Notes: generated by a model from the sequence alone, not told the origin. A stretch of DNA of 64,000 nt from Aquipseudomonas alcaligenes (GCF_003205495.1 NZ_QJRX01000002.1:1-64000), one strand, 5' to 3'; shown: positions 10,175 through 22,517, counted from the first letter of the stretch. Numbers and translations are program-made.

Positions 10175-10325
10175 GAAGCGATGCCCGGAGCGGTCGTCCT
10201 GGCCGATCCGGGTATCCGCAGAAGCGCCATTGCTTCTGCTCATGGGCCATGCCCATGTCCCGGCGTTTCCCTGTGCCGGGGTGGACGCGCAGAGCGACCG
10301 CCGTTGGTCGCTCGCCTTGCCTCGC

Positions 10326-10568
10326 TCAGTGCAGTTCGCCCTGCGGCCGCAGTGCCCGGGCATAGCAGAACAGGAACAGGCCGCGCACCAGCTCCTTCAG
10401 TACGCCGGGTTCGCTGGAGCCGAAGTCGTGCAGATCCAGTTCACCCTGTTCGCGCAGCTCGCTGAGGGCGTCCTCGTGCAGCATGGCGCAGACCTCACCG
10501 GTCTCGCGGTTGAGGATGCGCAGGTAGGGATGCGGGCGATCCAGCCAGGCATCGATCAAATAGGTCAT
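10326..10568 (-). CDS. Small conserved protein (PA4570-like), probably iron-regulated
   Basis: An 80-residue protein of unknown function, starting MTYLIDAWLDRPHPYLRIL. It has no signal peptide and no metal-binding motif. Position next to ispB and size match PA4570 of P. aeruginosa, which I recall as strongly induced by iron limitation. A good Fur-box-like sequence lies just upstream at 10603-10621. The ribosome binding site AAGGAGATGAGCC precedes the ATG. Confidence 0.75.
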   Translation of the reverse strand: MTYLIDAWLDRPHPYLRILNRETGEVCAMLHEDALSELREQGELDLHDFGSSEPGVLKELVRGLFLFCYARALRPQGELH

Positions 10569-10602
10569 GGCTCATCTCCTTGTCGTCCAAGCGGCTAGAT
10601 AT

Positions 10603-10621
10603 GAGAATAATTCCTATTATC
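10603..10621. promoter_or_regulatory. Fur-box-like operator
   Basis: GAGAATAATTCCTATTATC matches 13 of 19 positions of the Fur consensus GATAATGATAATCATTATC. It lies 35 bp upstream of the start of the small minus-strand gene, inside the only AT-rich part of this intergenic region. Confidence 0.6.
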
Positions 10622-10656
10622 AAAATAGCAAGTCTCAATCGTACTTTTCGTCGGGC

Positions 10657-10684
10657 AACAAAAAGCCCGTCACAGGGACGGGCT
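10657..10684 (-). terminator. Terminator of ispB
   Basis: Read on the minus strand, AGCCCGTC and GACGGGCT form a stem (10664-10671 with 10677-10684) followed by TTTTTGTTG. Confidence 0.85.
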
Positions 10685-10704
10685 CGGGTGCCGCCGGGCG
10701 TGCC

Positions 10705-11673
10705 TCAGTGGGTGCGGGCGACGGCGAAGCGGCTGAGTTCGATCAGGGCATCGCGGTAGGCGTTGTCCGGCAGCGCGTCGAGGCAGGCGATGGCCTGGTC
10801 GGCGTGCTGGCGGGCCAGGCGCGCGGTGTAGTCCAGGGCGCCGCTGGCCTGCACGGCAGCGCGGATGCTCTCCAGGTCCTCGATGCCGCCTTTCTGGATC
10901 GCGGTGCGTACCAGGGCGGCCTGCTCGGCGCTGCCTTCGCGCATGGTGTAGATCAGCGGCAGGGTAGGCTTGCCCTCGGCCAGGTCGTCGCCGACGTTCT
11001 TGCCCAGGGTGGTGGCGTCGCCCTGGTAGTCGAGCAGGTCGTCGACCAGCTGGAAGGCGATGCCGAGGTGGTCGCCGAAGCGCTGCAGGGCGTCGCGCTG
11101 GGTCGCTGATGCTGCGGCCAGGGCGGCGGCGCTGTGGGTCGAGGCCTCGAACAGCATGGCGGTCTTGCCGCGGATGACTTCCATGTAGGTCTCCTCGGTG
11201 GTGCTGGCGTCGCGCACCTTGGACAGCTGCAGCACCTCGCCCTCGGCGATCACCCGGGTGGCGCGCGAGAGGATCTGCATCACCGGCATGGAGCCGAGCT
11301 CGACCATCATCTCGAAGGAGCGCGAATAGAGGAAGTCACCGACCAGCACGCTCGGCGCGTTGCCCCACTGGGCGTTGGCGGTGGCGCGGCCGCGGCGCAT
11401 GCCGGACATGTCGACCACGTCGTCGTGCAGCAGGGTGGCGGTGTGCAGGAATTCGATGGTCGCGGCCAGCAGGCGCAGATCATCGGCCTGGTAGCCCAGG
11501 GCCTTGCCGCTGAGCAGCACCAGCAGCGGGCGCAGACGCTTGCCGCCGGCGGAGATGATGTAGTCGCCGATCTTTTCCACCAGGGGCACGCGGGATTTCA
11601 GCTGCTGGCGGATGATCCCGTCGACGGCGGCGAAATCGTCCGCCACCACGCTGTAGAAGGCCTGGGGTTGCAT
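10705..11673 (-). CDS. ispB: Octaprenyl-diphosphate synthase
   Basis: A trans-prenyl transferase that extends FPP with IPP to the long polyprenyl diphosphate used for the ubiquinone side chain. The 322 residues include the two Asp-rich motifs, DDVVD near residue 84 and DDLLD near 211, plus GGKRLRP near the N terminus. The length is normal. It is divergent from rplU, a widely conserved arrangement, with about 300 bp between them. The product chain length cannot be read from the sequence; Pseudomonas mainly makes ubiquinone-9. Confidence 0.95.
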   Translation of the reverse strand: MQPQAFYSVVADDFAAVDGIIRQQLKSRVPLVEKIGDYIISAGGKRLRPLLVLLSGKALGYQADDLRLLAATIEFLHTATLLHDDVVDMSGMRRGRATANAQWGNAPSVLVGDFLYSRSFEMMVELGSMPVMQILSRATRVIAEGEVLQLSKVRDASTTEETYMEVIRGKTAMLFEASTHSAAALAAASATQRDALQRFGDHLGIAFQLVDDLLDYQGDATTLGKNVGDDLAEGKPTLPLIYTMREGSAEQAALVRTAIQKGGIEDLESIRAAVQASGALDYTARLARQHADQAIACLDALPDNAYRDALIELSRFAVARTH

Positions 11674-11978
11674 CGTTGACGGGGGCTCCTGAAACGAGGC
11701 CGGCAGTCTTCGCGCGGCGAAGGCGGCTGGATGGTCGGGCGAGACGGCCCGACCGGGCTGCGCGGCATGCTAGGGGGCAGGGTAGGGGCTGTCAAGGCGA
11801 GGCCCGGCGGGGCTTGCCTCGGCATCGGGCTTTCCGTACAATCGCGGCCCCAAACTTCTATGGGCAACTCCCTGCCTTACGCAATTGCACGGGTGTCAGT
11901 TCCGGCCCCATGCAGCCATGCCGGCCAATAACTCTTCCCATAAAGAGTCGGGTGAGCAGGTTTAACGGAGAAAAATCC
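11674..11978. other. Divergent ispB/rplU regulatory region
   Basis: This 305-bp gap holds no gene. It contains the rplU promoter and a leader of about 130 nt. A GGAG ribosome binding site lies just before the rplU start. A ribosomal-protein autoregulatory structure could be present in the leader, but I cannot demonstrate one by eye. Confidence 0.6.
11814..11842 (+). promoter_or_regulatory. Sigma-70 promoter of rplU-rpmA
   Basis: TTGCCT (11814-11819), a 17-bp spacer and TACAAT (11837-11842), followed by a GC-rich discriminator (CGCGGCCCC). That discriminator type is usual for stringently controlled ribosomal genes. Confidence 0.6.
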
Positions 11979-12290
11979 ATGTACGCAGTAATTGTTACCG
12001 GTGGCAAGCAGTACAAAGTCGCCGAAGGTGAATTCCTCAAGGTCGAGAAGCTGGAAGTCGCCACCGGCGAATCCGTGACTTTCGACCGCGTTCTGCTGGT
12101 TGGCAACGGTGACGACGTGAAAATCGGCGCTCCGGTGGTCGATGGTGCCAAGGTTGTCGCCGAGGTGGTCTCCCAGGGCCGTCACGACAAAGTGACCATC
12201 ATCAAGTTCCGCCGTCGTAAGCACCACATGAAGCGTCAGGGCCACCGTCAGTGGTTCACCGAAATCAAGATCACCGGCATCCAGGCCTGA
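11979..12290 (+). CDS. rplU: 50S ribosomal protein L21
   Basis: A 103-residue L21, a structural protein of the large subunit that contacts 23S rRNA and L20. The sequence starts [14 protein letters not shown] and ends in the basic [20 protein letters not shown]. An ACGGAG ribosome binding site precedes the ATG. rpmA follows 24 bp downstream in the conserved rplU-rpmA-obg order. Confidence 0.97.
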   Translation: MYAVIVTGGKQYKVAEGEFLKVEKLEVATGESVTFDRVLLVGNGDDVKIGAPVVDGAKVVAEVVSQGRHDKVTIIKFRRRKHHMKRQGHRQWFTEIKITGIQA

Positions 12291-12314
12291 TCCCCTTTTA
12301 GGAGGCTATGACTC

Positions 12315-12572
12315 ATGGCACACAAAAAAGCTGGCGGTAGTACTCGTAACGGCCGCGATTCCGAAAGTAAACGCCTTGGCGTGAAGATGTACGGCAGCCA
12401 GGCCATCAAGGCCGGCAACATCATCGTGCGCCAGCGCGGCACCCAGTTCCACGCCGGCTACGGCGTTGGCATGGGCAAGGACCACACTCTGTTCGCCAAG
12501 ATCGACGGCGTGGTCAAGTTCGAAGTGAAGGGCGCTTTCGGCCGTCGCTACGTGAGCGTCGTGACTGCCTAA
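12315..12572 (+). CDS. rpmA: 50S ribosomal protein L27
   Basis: An 85-residue L27 whose N-terminal tail reaches the peptidyl transferase centre. It begins [17 protein letters not shown], the canonical gammaproteobacterial N terminus, with no cleavable extension of the Firmicutes type. An AGGAGG ribosome binding site precedes it. A terminator between rpmA and obg shows that obg is transcribed at least partly on its own. Confidence 0.97.
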   Translation: MAHKKAGGSTRNGRDSESKRLGVKMYGSQAIKAGNIIVRQRGTQFHAGYGVGMGKDHTLFAKIDGVVKFEVKGAFGRRYVSVVTA

Positions 12573-12590
12573 GTCGCTGCTCGCTGAAAA

Positions 12591-12617
12591 AGCCCTGTCT
12601 CGCGACGGGGCTTTTTT
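12591..12617 (+). terminator. Terminator after rpmA
   Basis: AGCCCTGTC and GACGGGGCT (one G-T pair) with a TCGC tetraloop, followed by TTTTTTGTTT. Confidence 0.88.
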
Positions 12618-12651
12618 GTTTCTGTATATCCTGTATTCCAGTGTTCACTAG

Positions 12652-13902
<1,251 letters not shown>

Positions 13903-13967
13903 GAGTAGGTATCGTGCAGCGCCGCTTTATAGCGGCGTTGTGCTGACTGGCTGGGGTAGAGGGCATC

Positions 13968-15086
13968 ATGCGGGACAAGGTGACCGGCGCGCAGCGCTGG
14001 GTGGTGAAAATCGGCAGTGCGCTGCTGACCGCCGATGGGCGTGGTCTCGACCGTTCCGCCATGGCGGTGTGGGTCGAGCAGATGGTGGCCCTGCGCGAGG
14101 CGGGGGTGGAGCTGGTGCTGGTGTCGTCCGGCGCGGTGGCGGCTGGCATGAGTCGTCTCGGCTGGCATTCGCGACCAAGCGCCATGCACGAGCTGCAGGC
14201 CGCTGCCGCCGTGGGGCAGATGGGGCTGGTGCAGGCCTGGGAGTCCAGCTTCGCCGAACACGGCAAGCATACGGCCCAGGTGCTGCTGACCCACGATGAC
14301 CTGTCCGACCGCAAGCGCTACCTGAATGCCCGCAGCACCCTGCGTACCCTGGTCGATCTCGGCGTGGTGCCGGTGATCAACGAGAATGACACCGTGGTCA
14401 CCGACGAGATCCGTTTCGGCGACAACGATACCCTGGCAGCGCTGGTGGCCAACCTGGTGGAGGCTGACCTGCTGGTGATCCTCACCGATCGCGACGGCAT
14501 GTTCGACGCCGACCCGCGGCACAATCCCGATGCGCAGCTGATCTTCGAGGCGCGTGCCGACGATCCGTCGCTGGATGCGGTGGCGGGTGGCACCGGCGGC
14601 GCCCTGGGTCGCGGTGGCATGCAGACCAAGCTGCGTGCGGCGCGCCTGGCGGCGCGTTCCGGCGCGCACACGGTGATAGTCGGCGGGCGTATCGAACGGG
14701 TGCTCGATCGCCTCAAGGCGGGTGAGCGCCTGGGTACCCTGCTGGCGCCCGAGCGTGGCCTGCTGGCGGCGCGCAAGCAGTGGCTGGCCGGCCATCTGCA
14801 GACCCGTGGCACTCTGGTGCTGGACGCCGGCGCAGTGAAGGCGCTGACGGTCGATCACAAGAGTCTGCTGCCGGTCGGGGTGCGCGAAGTGCAGGGCAGC
14901 TTCCGTCGTGGCGAGATGGTGGTCTGCGTGGGGCCTGACGGTCGCGAGATTGCCCGTGGTCTGGCCAATTACAGCGCCTTGGAGGCGCAGAAGATCGTCG
15001 GCCAGCCGTCCGACGCCATCGAGAAACTGCTGGGCTACGTCGACGAGCCGGAGCTGGTGCACCGGGACAATCTGATTCTGGTCTGA
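13968..15086 (+). CDS. proB: Glutamate 5-kinase
   Basis: Phosphorylates L-glutamate to gamma-glutamyl phosphate, the first step of proline synthesis. The 372 residues comprise the amino-acid-kinase domain ([35 protein letters not shown] and the GTGG loop) and a C-terminal PUA domain from about residue 280. The order obg-proB is the usual one in Pseudomonas. proA is not in this window. It sits 12 bp upstream of creA and is probably cotranscribed with it. Confidence 0.96.
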   Translation: MRDKVTGAQRWVVKIGSALLTADGRGLDRSAMAVWVEQMVALREAGVELVLVSSGAVAAGMSRLGWHSRPSAMHELQAAAAVGQMGLVQAWESSFAEHGKHTAQVLLTHDDLSDRKRYLNARSTLRTLVDLGVVPVINENDTVVTDEIRFGDNDTLAALVANLVEADLLVILTDRDGMFDADPRHNPDAQLIFEARADDPSLDAVAGGTGGALGRGGMQTKLRAARLAARSGAHTVIVGGRIERVLDRLKAGERLGTLLAPERGLLAARKQWLAGHLQTRGTLVLDAGAVKALTVDHKSLLPVGVREVQGSFRRGEMVVCVGPDGREIARGLANYSALEAQKIVGQPSDAIEKLLGYVDEPELVHRDNLILV

Positions 15087-15098
15087 GGAGATCGCGCG

Positions 15099-15560
15099 AT
15101 GCGCATCATCAAGGGATTGCTGGGGTTGTGCCTGGCACTGCCGCTGGCGGTGCGGGCGGAGGAGATTGGTGAGGTCTCCACCGTGTTCAAGTGGGTGGGG
15201 CCGAACGACAAGATTGTGGTCGAGGCCTTCGATGATCCCAAGGTGGAGGGGGTGACCTGCTACCTGTCGCGGGCCAAGACTGGTGGCGTCAGGGGTGGCC
15301 TGGGGCTGGCCGAGGATCGCGCCGAGGCCTCCATCGCCTGCCGCCAGGTCGGCCCCATCCGCTTCACCGACAAGCTCAAGGATGGCGAGGAGGTATTCAA
15401 GGAACGCACCTCGCTGGTGTTCAAGACCATGCAAGTGGTGCGCTTCTTCGACCAGAAGCGCAATACCCTGGTCTATCTGGTGTACAGCGACCGGGTGATC
15501 GAGGGCAGTCCGCAGAATGCGGTGACGGCCATTCCGATCCTGCCGTGGTCGGCGCAGTAG
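15099..15560 (+). CDS. creA: CreA family protein
   Basis: A 153-residue secreted protein with a signal peptide of about 20 residues (cleavage near VRA-EE). The CreA-family core is visible: [18 protein letters not shown], then [15 protein letters not shown] and a C-terminal [15 protein letters not shown]. The function of CreA is unknown; it is not itself part of CreBC signalling. Two cysteines in the mature part (in VTCYLS and IACRQV) could form a disulfide in the periplasm. It ends in a strong terminator. Confidence 0.9.
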   Translation: MRIIKGLLGLCLALPLAVRAEEIGEVSTVFKWVGPNDKIVVEAFDDPKVEGVTCYLSRAKTGGVRGGLGLAEDRAEASIACRQVGPIRFTDKLKDGEEVFKERTSLVFKTMQVVRFFDQKRNTLVYLVYSDRVIEGSPQNAVTAIPILPWSAQ

Positions 15561-15564
15561 GCAG

Positions 15565-15594
15565 AAAAAGCCGGGGCATGCTCCGGCTTTTTTG
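15565..15594 (+). terminator. Terminator of proB-creA
   Basis: AAAAAGCCGG pairs with CCGGCTTTTT (15565-15574 and 15583-15592). A/T runs on both sides mean it can also act on the opposite strand. Confidence 0.85.
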
Positions 15595-15621
15595 TGTCGC
15601 TTCTATAAAATGCAGGCAATA

Positions 15622-15647
15622 AAAAACCGGCCCTGGGGCCGGTTTTT
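15622..15647 (-). terminator. Terminator of rpsT
   Basis: AAAAACCGGCC and GGCCGGTTTTT with a 4-nt loop. Read on the minus strand it closes the rpsT transcript 16 bp after the stop codon. Confidence 0.88.
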
Positions 15648-15662
15648 CGAGAACACAACCAA

Positions 15663-15941
15663 TCAGGCGGCGGTAGCCAGTGCCTTGATGTGGCCGTTCA
15701 GGCGGCTCTTGTGGCGAGCGGCCTTGTTCTTGTGGATGATGCCCTTGTCGGCCATGCGGTCGATGACCGGAACGGCCAGGGTGTAGGCGCTCTGGGCCTT
15801 TTCCAGGTCCTTGGCGTCGATAGCCTTGACCACGTTCTTGATGTAGGTACGGACCATGGAGCGCAGGCTGGCGTTATGGCTACGACGCTTCTCAGCCTGT
15901 TTGGCGCGTTTTTTGGCAGAAGGTGTATTGGCCACCGTCAA
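15663..15941 (-). CDS. rpsT: 30S ribosomal protein S20
   Basis: A 92-residue S20 with the basic N-terminal helix ([17 protein letters not shown]) and the long helical body. It binds 16S rRNA early in 30S assembly. It is divergent from murJ, a conserved arrangement. In enterobacteria the protein represses its own translation; no specific leader element is evident here. Confidence 0.97.
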   Translation of the reverse strand: MTVANTPSAKKRAKQAEKRRSHNASLRSMVRTYIKNVVKAIDAKDLEKAQSAYTLAVPVIDRMADKGIIHKNKAARHKSRLNGHIKALATAA

Positions 15942-16117
15942 GCTCCTCGAAAACTAGGGGGGATAGCAACAAATAAGGCCGCGAATCATGCCGATGCGAC
16001 GCGCCCCTGTCAAGTGCAGAAGTGCCGGCATCTGCTGGCCTGACCAGCGGCGGCTGGTTACACTCGTTGCCTTTACCCGTCGGCCGCATGCGCCGGCCCG
16101 CAGACAGTCGAAAATCC

Positions 16118-17662
16118 ATGAACCTGCTCAAGTCCCTGGCTGCCGTCAGCTCGCTGACCATGCTTTCCCGCGTGCTGGGCTTCGTGCGCGACACCATCAT
16201 CGCGCGCATCTTCGGCGCCGGGGTGGCCTCCGACGCCTTCGTCGTCGCCTTCAAGCTGCCCAATCTGCTGCGCCGCATCTTCGCCGAGGGGGCCTTCTCC
16301 CAGGCCTTCGTGCCGATCCTGGCCGAGTACAAGACCCAGCAGGGCGAGGAGGCGACCCGCACCTTCCTGGCCTATGTTTCCGGCCTGCTGACCCTGGTGC
16401 TGGCGCTGGTGACCCTGCTCGGCATCCTGGCCGCGCCCTGGATCGTCTGGGCCACGGCGCCCGGGTTCGCCGACGAGCCGGAGCGCTTCGCCCTGACCGT
16501 CGAGCTGCTGCGGGTGACCTTTCCCTATATTTTCCTGATCTCCCTGTCTTCCCTGGTCGGGGCGGTGCTCAACACCTGGAACCGCTTCTCGGTGCCGGCC
16601 TTCGTGCCGACCCTGCTGAACATCAGCATGATTGCCTTTTCCCTGCTGCTGACGCCCTATTTCGACCCGCCGATTCTGGCGCTGGGCTGGGCCGTGCTGG
16701 TCGGCGGCCTGGCCCAGCTGCTCTGGCAGCTGCCGGCGCTGAAGCGCGTCGGCATGCTGGTGCTGCCGCGTCTCAGCCTGCGCGACACTGGTGTGTGGCG
16801 CGTGCTCCGGCAGATGGGGCCGGCGATCTTCGGTGTATCGGTGAGCCAGATCTCGCTGATCATCAACACCATCTTCGCCTCGTTCCTGGTGGCCGGCTCG
16901 GTGTCCTGGATGTACTACGCCGACCGCCTGATGGAGCTGCCCTCGGGGGTGCTCGGCGTGGCGCTGGGCACCATCCTGCTGCCGGTACTGGCCAAGACCT
17001 ATGCCAGCGCCGACCGCGCCGAGTACTCGCGGCTGCTCGATTGGGGGTTGCGCCTGTGCTTCCTGCTGGTGCTGCCCTGTACCCTGGCGCTGGCGATCCT
17101 GGCCGAGCCGCTGATCGTCTCGCTGTTCCAGTATGGCAAGTTCACCGCCCATGACTCGCTCATGACCCGGCAGGCTCTGGTGGCCTACGCCGTCGGCCTG
17201 CTCGCGCTGATTCTGGTGAAGATCCTGGCGCCGGGCTTCTATGCCCAGCAGAACATCAAGACGCCGGTTCGCATCGCCATCGTCAGCCTGTTGGCGACTC
17301 AGGCGATGAATGCGTTGTTTGTCTTTGGCTTGGACCTCAAGCATGCCGGCCTGGCGCTGTCGATCAGCCTGGCGGCCTGCCTGAATGCCGGCCTGCTGTA
17401 CTGGCAGCTGCGGCGCCGGCGCATGTACCAGCCGCAGCCGGGCTGGACGGCGTTTCTCGGCAAGCTGATGGTGGCGGTGACGGTCATGGTCGGCGTGCTG
17501 CTGGGCGTGATGTACTTCATGCCGGCCTGGGAGCAGGGCGGCATGCTGCTGCGCCTGCTGCGCCTGGGAGTGTTAGTGCTGGCGGGGTTGCTGGCTTATT
17601 TCGGCATGCTGGCGCTGCTCGGCTTTCGTCCGCGTGACTTCGCCCGTCGCAGCGCACACTGA
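16118..17662 (+). CDS. murJ: Lipid II flippase MurJ
   Basis: An inner-membrane MOP-superfamily flippase that moves lipid II to the periplasmic face for peptidoglycan synthesis. The 514 residues carry about 14 hydrophobic segments. Conserved early motifs are SRVLGFVRD and [15 protein letters not shown], and GVLGVALGT lies in the middle. The ATG at 16118 matches the usual start [19 protein letters not shown]; a 32-residue upstream extension is rejected. ribF starts 73 bp downstream. Confidence 0.95.
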   Translation: MNLLKSLAAVSSLTMLSRVLGFVRDTIIARIFGAGVASDAFVVAFKLPNLLRRIFAEGAFSQAFVPILAEYKTQQGEEATRTFLAYVSGLLTLVLALVTLLGILAAPWIVWATAPGFADEPERFALTVELLRVTFPYIFLISLSSLVGAVLNTWNRFSVPAFVPTLLNISMIAFSLLLTPYFDPPILALGWAVLVGGLAQLLWQLPALKRVGMLVLPRLSLRDTGVWRVLRQMGPAIFGVSVSQISLIINTIFASFLVAGSVSWMYYADRLMELPSGVLGVALGTILLPVLAKTYASADRAEYSRLLDWGLRLCFLLVLPCTLALAILAEPLIVSLFQYGKFTAHDSLMTRQALVAYAVGLLALILVKILAPGFYAQQNIKTPVRIAIVSLLATQAMNALFVFGLDLKHAGLALSISLAACLNAGLLYWQLRRRRMYQPQPGWTAFLGKLMVAVTVMVGVLLGVMYFMPAWEQGGMLLRLLRLGVLVLAGLLAYFGMLALLGFRPRDFARRSAH

Positions 17663-17680
17663 GGGCGGACGTGTTGCCTG

Positions 17681-17707
17681 TTGCCGATAGCCGCCTGTGC
17701 GTATAAT
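17681..17707 (+). promoter_or_regulatory. Possible ribF promoter
   Basis: TATAAT at 17702-17707 is a perfect -10. The best -35 candidates are TTGCCG at 17681 (15-bp spacer) and TTGCCT at 17674 (22-bp spacer), neither ideal. It would start ribF-ileS-lspA-fkpB-(ispH). Confidence 0.45.
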
Positions 17708-17735
17708 CGGCCACTTTGTAAGCAAGAAGCGCGCT

Positions 17736-18674
17736 ATGCAGCTGGTTCGAGGCCTCCACAATCTGCTACCCCTTACCCAGGGATGCGTTGCCACCATCGG
17801 CAATTTCGATGGTGTGCACCGTGGTCACCAGGCGATCCTGGCGCGCCTGCGCGAGCGCTCGATCGAACTGGGCGTGCCGAGCTGCGTGGTGATCTTCGAG
17901 CCGCAGCCGCGCGAATTCTTCGCCCCGGACACCGCGCCGGCGCGCCTGAGCCGCCTGCGCGAGAAGCTCGAACTGCTCGCCGCCCAGGGCGTCGACCGGG
18001 TGCTGTGCCTGGCCTTCAACCGCCGCCTGCGTGAGCTGTCGGCCGACGAGTTCGTGCGCCAGGTGCTGGTCGAGGGGCTGCGGGTCAGGCACCTGGAAGT
18101 CGGCGACGACTTCCGCTTCGGTGCCGGTCGCAGCGGTGATTTCGATTTCCTGGTGCAGGCCGGTGAGCGCCATGGATTCAGCGTCGAGGCGGCGCTGACC
18201 GTCGAGCTGGATGGCGAGCGCATCAGCAGCACCCGCGTGCGCCAGGCCCTGCAGGCCGGCGAGCTGGAGCTGGCCGAGCGCCTGCTGGGGCGCCCCTACG
18301 CCCTGGCCGGCCGCGTGCTGCATGGGCAGAAGCTGGCACGCCAGCTCGGCACGCCGACCGCCAACGTACAGCTCAAGCGGCGTAAGCCGCCGCTGCGCGG
18401 CGTGTTTCTGGTCAGCGCGCTGCACCAGGGGCACAGGTTCCATGGCGTGGCCAATATCGGCCAGCGCCCGACGGTGGCCGGCGACGGCAGCCCGCACCTG
18501 GAAGTGCATTTGCTGGAATTCGCTGGCGAGCTCTACGGCCAGCGTCTGACGGTGGAGTTTCACCACAAGCTGCGCGATGAGCAGCGTTTCGCCTCCCTGG
18601 AGGCGCTGAAGACGGCGATCGACGCGGATGTCGCCGCCGCCCGGGCCTACTGGCTTGGCCAACCGCTTGATTGA
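17736..18674 (+). CDS. ribF: Bifunctional riboflavin kinase/FAD synthetase
   Basis: Converts riboflavin to FMN and FMN to FAD. The 312 residues comprise an N-terminal nucleotidyltransferase-like FAD synthetase ([11 protein letters not shown] near residue 20, and ISSTRVR) and a C-terminal riboflavin kinase domain (GTPTANV near residue 205). The start [10 protein letters not shown] is typical for Pseudomonas; an upstream in-frame ATG at 17697 overlaps the putative -10 and is rejected. ileS starts 14 bp later, the first of a tightly packed run. Confidence 0.94.
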   Translation: MQLVRGLHNLLPLTQGCVATIGNFDGVHRGHQAILARLRERSIELGVPSCVVIFEPQPREFFAPDTAPARLSRLREKLELLAAQGVDRVLCLAFNRRLRELSADEFVRQVLVEGLRVRHLEVGDDFRFGAGRSGDFDFLVQAGERHGFSVEAALTVELDGERISSTRVRQALQAGELELAERLLGRPYALAGRVLHGQKLARQLGTPTANVQLKRRKPPLRGVFLVSALHQGHRFHGVANIGQRPTVAGDGSPHLEVHLLEFAGELYGQRLTVEFHHKLRDEQRFASLEALKTAIDADVAAARAYWLGQPLD

Positions 18675-18688
18675 TCGAAGAGCCTGAG

Positions 18689-21520
18689 ATGACCGACTAC
18701 AAAGCCACGCTGAACCTCCCGGAAACAGCCTTCCCGATGAAAGCCGGCCTGCCGCAGCGCGAGCCGGAGACCCTGGCGCGCTGGGACAGCATCGGCCTGT
18801 ACCAGAAGCTGCGGGAAATCGGCGCGAATCGGCCGAAGTTCGTCCTGCATGACGGCCCGCCCTACGCCAACGGCAGCATCCACATCGGTCACGCGGTCAA
18901 CAAGATCCTTAAGGACATGATCGTCCGCTCCAAGACCCTGGCCGGCTTCGACGCCCCCTACGTGCCGGGCTGGGACTGCCACGGCCTGCCGATCGAGCAC
19001 AAGGTGGAGACCACCTTCGGCAAGAACCAGCCCTCCGACCTGACCCGCGAGCGTTGCCGCAGCTATGCCGGCGAGCAGATCGAGGGGCAGAAGGCCGACT
19101 TCATCCGCTTGGGCGTCCTCGGTGAGTGGGACAATCCCTACAAGACCATGGCCTTCGCCAACGAGGCCGGCGAGATACGCGCGCTGGCCGAGATGGTCAA
19201 GCAGGGCTTCGTGTTCAAGGGCCTGAAACCGGTCAACTGGTGCTTCGACTGCGGCTCGGCGCTGGCCGAGGCCGAGGTCGAGTACCAGGACAAGAAGTCC
19301 GACGCCATCGATGTCGCCTTCAGCGTCGAGGACGCCGACAAGCTGGCCGCGGCCTTCGGCCTCGGCGCGCTGGGCAAGCCGGCGTCCATCGTGATCTGGA
19401 CCACCACGCCCTGGACCATCCCGGCCAACCAGGCGCTGAACGTCCACCCCGAATTCACCTATGCCCTGGTCGATACCGGTGAGCGCCTGCTGGTGCTGGC
19501 CGAGGAGCTGGTCGAGAGCTGCCTGCAGCGCTACGGCCTGAGCGGCGAGGTCGTCGCCCGCGCCGAGGGGCGCGCGCTGGAGCTGATCCGCTTCCGTCAT
19601 CCGTTCTATGAGCGCTTCGCCCCGGTCTACCTGGCCGAGTACGTCGAGCTGGGCGCCGGTACCGGCATCGTCCACTCGGCGCCGGCCTACGGCGAGGACG
19701 ACTTCCGCTCCTGCAAGCAGTACGGCATGAGCAACGACGACATCCTCAGCCCGGTGCAGAGCAACGGCGTGTACGTCGCCGACCTGCCGTTCTTTGGCGG
19801 CCAGTTCATCTGGAAGGCCAACCCGGCCATCGTCGCCAAGCTCGACGAAGTCGGCGCGCTGCTCAAGCACGAGAGCATCCAGCACAGCTACATGCACTGC
19901 TGGCGCCACAAGACTCCGCTGATCTACCGCGCCACTGCGCAGTGGTTCGTCGGCATGGACAAGCAGGCCACCGACGGCAGCACCCTGCGCGAGCGCGCCC
20001 TGAGCGCCATCGAGCAGACCCAGTTCGTGCCGAGCTGGGGCCAGGCGCGCCTGCACGGCATGATCGCCGGGCGCCCGGACTGGTGCATCTCGCGCCAGCG
20101 CAACTGGGGCGTGCCGATCCCGTTCTTCCTGCACAAGGCCACGGGCGAGCTGCACCCGCGCACCGTCGAGCTGATGGAGGAGGTGGCCAAGCGCGTCGAG
20201 CAGGAGGGCATCGAGGCCTGGTTCAAGCTGGACGCCGCCGAGCTGCTCGGCAGTGAGGCCGCCGACTACGACAAGATCAGCGACACCCTGGACGTCTGGT
20301 TCGACTCCGGCACCACCCACTGGCATGTGCTGCGCGGCTCGCACCCGCTGGGCCACGAGGTCGGCCCGCGCGCCGACCTCTACCTGGAAGGCTCCGACCA
20401 GCACCGTGGCTGGTTCCATTCGTCCTTGCTGACCGGCTGCGCCATCGACGGCCATGCGCCGTACAAGGCGCTGCTGACCCACGGCTTCACCGTGGACGAG
20501 AACGGCCGCAAGATGTCCAAGTCCCTGGGCAACGTGATCGCCCCGCAGGAAGTGACCGACAGCCTGGGCGCCGACATCCTGCGCCTGTGGGTCTCGGCCA
20601 CCGACTATTCCGGCGAGATGGCCGTGTCCAAGGTCATCCTGCAGCGCAGCGCCGATGCCTACCGGCGTATCCGCAACACCATGCGCTTCCTGCTGGCCAA
20701 CCTCGGCGACTTCGACCCGGCCAAGGACCTGCTGCCGGCCGAGCAGATGCTCGACCTAGACCGCTGGGCGGTGGACGCCGCCGCGCGCCTGCAGGCCGAG
20801 ATCATCGAGGCCTACGGCGAATACCGCTTCTGGAACGTCTACTCCAAGGTGCACAACTTCTGCGTGCAGGAGCTGGGTGGCTTCTATCTGGACGTGATCA
20901 AGGACCGCCAGTACACCACCGCCGCCAACAGCCAGGCGCGCCGCTCCTGCCAGAGCGCGCAGTACCACATCGCCGAGGCTCTGGTGCGCTGGATCGCGCC
21001 GATCCTGGCCTTCACCGCCGACGAGATCTGGTCCTTCCTGCCGGGCAGCCGCAACGAGTCGGTGATGCTCAACACCTGGTACGAAGGCCTCGATCGTCTG
21101 CCGGAAGACTTCGCGCTGGATCGCGCCTACTGGGAGCAGCTCACCGAGGTGCGTGCCGCGGTGAACAAGGAGCTGGAAAACCTGCGCAACAGCAAGGCCA
21201 TCGGCGGCAACCTGCAGGCCGAGGTCACCCTGTATGGCGACGAGGTGCTGCAGCAGTCCCTGGCCAAGCTTGACGACGAGCTGCGCTTCGCCCTGATCAC
21301 CTCCGCCGCCACCGTCGCGCCGCTGGCCGACGCGCCGGCCGATGCGGTTGCCACCGAGGTGCCGGGCCTGAAGCTGAAAATCGTCAAGTCGGCGCACGCC
21401 AAGTGCGGCCGTTGCTGGCACTTCCGTGCCGACGTGGGCAGCAACGCCGCCCATCCGGAGCTGTGCCAGCGCTGCGTGAGCAACATCGAGGGTGCGGGAG
21501 AGGTGCGCAAGCATGTCTGA
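18689..21520 (+). CDS. ileS: Isoleucyl-tRNA synthetase
   Basis: A class I synthetase that charges tRNA-Ile. The 943 residues show the HIGH motif (GSIHIGHA near residue 64), the editing CP1 region, KMSKS ([10 protein letters not shown] near residue 608), the anticodon-binding helical domain and a C-terminal zinc finger (CGRCW and CQRC). This is the ordinary bacterial IleS1 architecture, not the mupirocin-resistant IleS2 type. Its stop overlaps the lspA start by 8 bp. Confidence 0.97.
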   Translation: MTDYKATLNLPETAFPMKAGLPQREPETLARWDSIGLYQKLREIGANRPKFVLHDGPPYANGSIHIGHAVNKILKDMIVRSKTLAGFDAPYVPGWDCHGLPIEHKVETTFGKNQPSDLTRERCRSYAGEQIEGQKADFIRLGVLGEWDNPYKTMAFANEAGEIRALAEMVKQGFVFKGLKPVNWCFDCGSALAEAEVEYQDKKSDAIDVAFSVEDADKLAAAFGLGALGKPASIVIWTTTPWTIPANQALNVHPEFTYALVDTGERLLVLAEELVESCLQRYGLSGEVVARAEGRALELIRFRHPFYERFAPVYLAEYVELGAGTGIVHSAPAYGEDDFRSCKQYGMSNDDILSPVQSNGVYVADLPFFGGQFIWKANPAIVAKLDEVGALLKHESIQHSYMHCWRHKTPLIYRATAQWFVGMDKQATDGSTLRERALSAIEQTQFVPSWGQARLHGMIAGRPDWCISRQRNWGVPIPFFLHKATGELHPRTVELMEEVAKRVEQEGIEAWFKLDAAELLGSEAADYDKISDTLDVWFDSGTTHWHVLRGSHPLGHEVGPRADLYLEGSDQHRGWFHSSLLTGCAIDGHAPYKALLTHGFTVDENGRKMSKSLGNVIAPQEVTDSLGADILRLWVSATDYSGEMAVSKVILQRSADAYRRIRNTMRFLLANLGDFDPAKDLLPAEQMLDLDRWAVDAAARLQAEIIEAYGEYRFWNVYSKVHNFCVQELGGFYLDVIKDRQYTTAANSQARRSCQSAQYHIAEALVRWIAPILAFTADEIWSFLPGSRNESVMLNTWYEGLDRLPEDFALDRAYWEQLTEVRAAVNKELENLRNSKAIGGNLQAEVTLYGDEVLQQSLAKLDDELRFALITSAATVAPLADAPADAVATEVPGLKLKIVKSAHAKCGRCWHFRADVGSNAAHPELCQRCVSNIEGAGEVRKHV

Positions 21521-22022
21521 TGCCTCGCGTTTCGGCCGCCTGGCCTGGCTGTGGCTGGCCGTGCTGGTTCTCGTCCTCGACCAGGGCAGCAAGCAGGTCG
21601 TGCTGCAGGTGCTGGAGTACGGCCAGCGGGTCACGGTGATCGACGGCTATTTCGACTGGACCCATGTGTACAACCGTGGCGCCGCCTTCAGCTTCCTGGC
21701 CGGCGAGTCGGGCTGGCAGCGCTGGTTCTTCGCCGCCATCGCGGTCGGCGTCAGTGCCGTGCTGGTGGTGTGGATGAAGCGCCTGAAGGCCGACGAGACC
21801 TGGCTGGCCGTGGCCCTGGCCCTGGTGCTCGGCGGCGCGCTGGGCAACCTCTACGACCGTGTGGTGCTCGGTCATGTGGTCGATTTCATCCTGGTGCACT
21901 GGCAGAACCGTTACTACTTCCCGGCGTTCAACCTGGCCGACAGCGGCATCACCGTCGGCGCCGTGATGCTGGCGCTGGATATGTTCAAGAGCAAGAAGTC
22001 CGGAGAACCCGCGCATGACTGA
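21513..22022 (+). CDS. lspA: Prolipoprotein signal peptidase LspA
   Basis: An inner-membrane aspartic protease that removes signal peptides from diacylglyceryl-modified prolipoproteins. The 169 residues carry four membrane helices; the catalytic aspartates lie in GNLYDRV and NLADSGI. It overlaps ileS upstream (8 bp) and fkpB downstream (8 bp), in the conserved ileS-lspA-fkpB cluster. BamD in this window is one of its likely clients. Confidence 0.96.
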   Translation: MSDASRFGRLAWLWLAVLVLVLDQGSKQVVLQVLEYGQRVTVIDGYFDWTHVYNRGAAFSFLAGESGWQRWFFAAIAVGVSAVLVVWMKRLKADETWLAVALALVLGGALGNLYDRVVLGHVVDFILVHWQNRYYFPAFNLADSGITVGAVMLALDMFKSKKSGEPAHD

Positions 22023-22452
22023 GCAACGTATCGGGCCGGACAAGGAAGTCACCCTGCATTTCGCCCTCAAGCTGGAAAACGGCGATGTGGTCGACAGCAC
22101 CTTCGACAAGCAGCCGGCCACCTTCAAGGTCGGCGACGGCAACCTGCTGCCGGGCTTCGAGGTGGCGCTCTACGGCTTCAAGGCCGGCGACAAGCGCAGC
22201 CTGCAGGTCGCGCCGGAGAATGCCTTCGGCCAGCCCAACCCGCAGAACGTGCAGGTGATGCCGCGCAGCCAGTTCCAGGACATGGAGCTGTCCGAGGGGC
22301 TGCTGATCATCTTCAACGATGCCGCCAACGCGGAGCTGCCGGGGGTGGTCAAGGCCTTCGACGAGCAGCAGGTGACCATCGACTTCAACCATCCTCTGGC
22401 CGGCAAGACCCTGAGCTTCGATGTGGAGATCATCGCGGTTCGTCCGGTCTGA
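22015..22452 (+). CDS. fkpB: FKBP-type peptidyl-prolyl isomerase FkpB (SlpA)
   Basis: A 145-residue FKBP with an insert-in-flap domain, the SlyD/SlpA architecture. Landmarks are [35 protein letters not shown] and the flap segment ending LPGVVKAF. It lacks the His-rich metal-binding tail of SlyD. In the cytoplasm it would combine isomerase and weak chaperone activity. The overlap with lspA suggests translational coupling, and ispH follows 65 bp downstream. Confidence 0.93.
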   Translation: MTEQRIGPDKEVTLHFALKLENGDVVDSTFDKQPATFKVGDGNLLPGFEVALYGFKAGDKRSLQVAPENAFGQPNPQNVQVMPRSQFQDMELSEGLLIIFNDAANAELPGVVKAFDEQQVTIDFNHPLAGKTLSFDVEIIAVRPV

Positions 22453-22517
22453 TCTGCCTCAGCGGGGAGAGGCGTAGACTCTCCCCATCGCCTCCATCGC
22501 GCGCCGAGATTCCCTGC

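Noticed and set aside
16022..16117. 32-residue N-terminal extension of MurJ
   Set aside because: The extension is not hydrophobic and does not match the family. The ATG at 16118 gives the usual start just before the first membrane helix.
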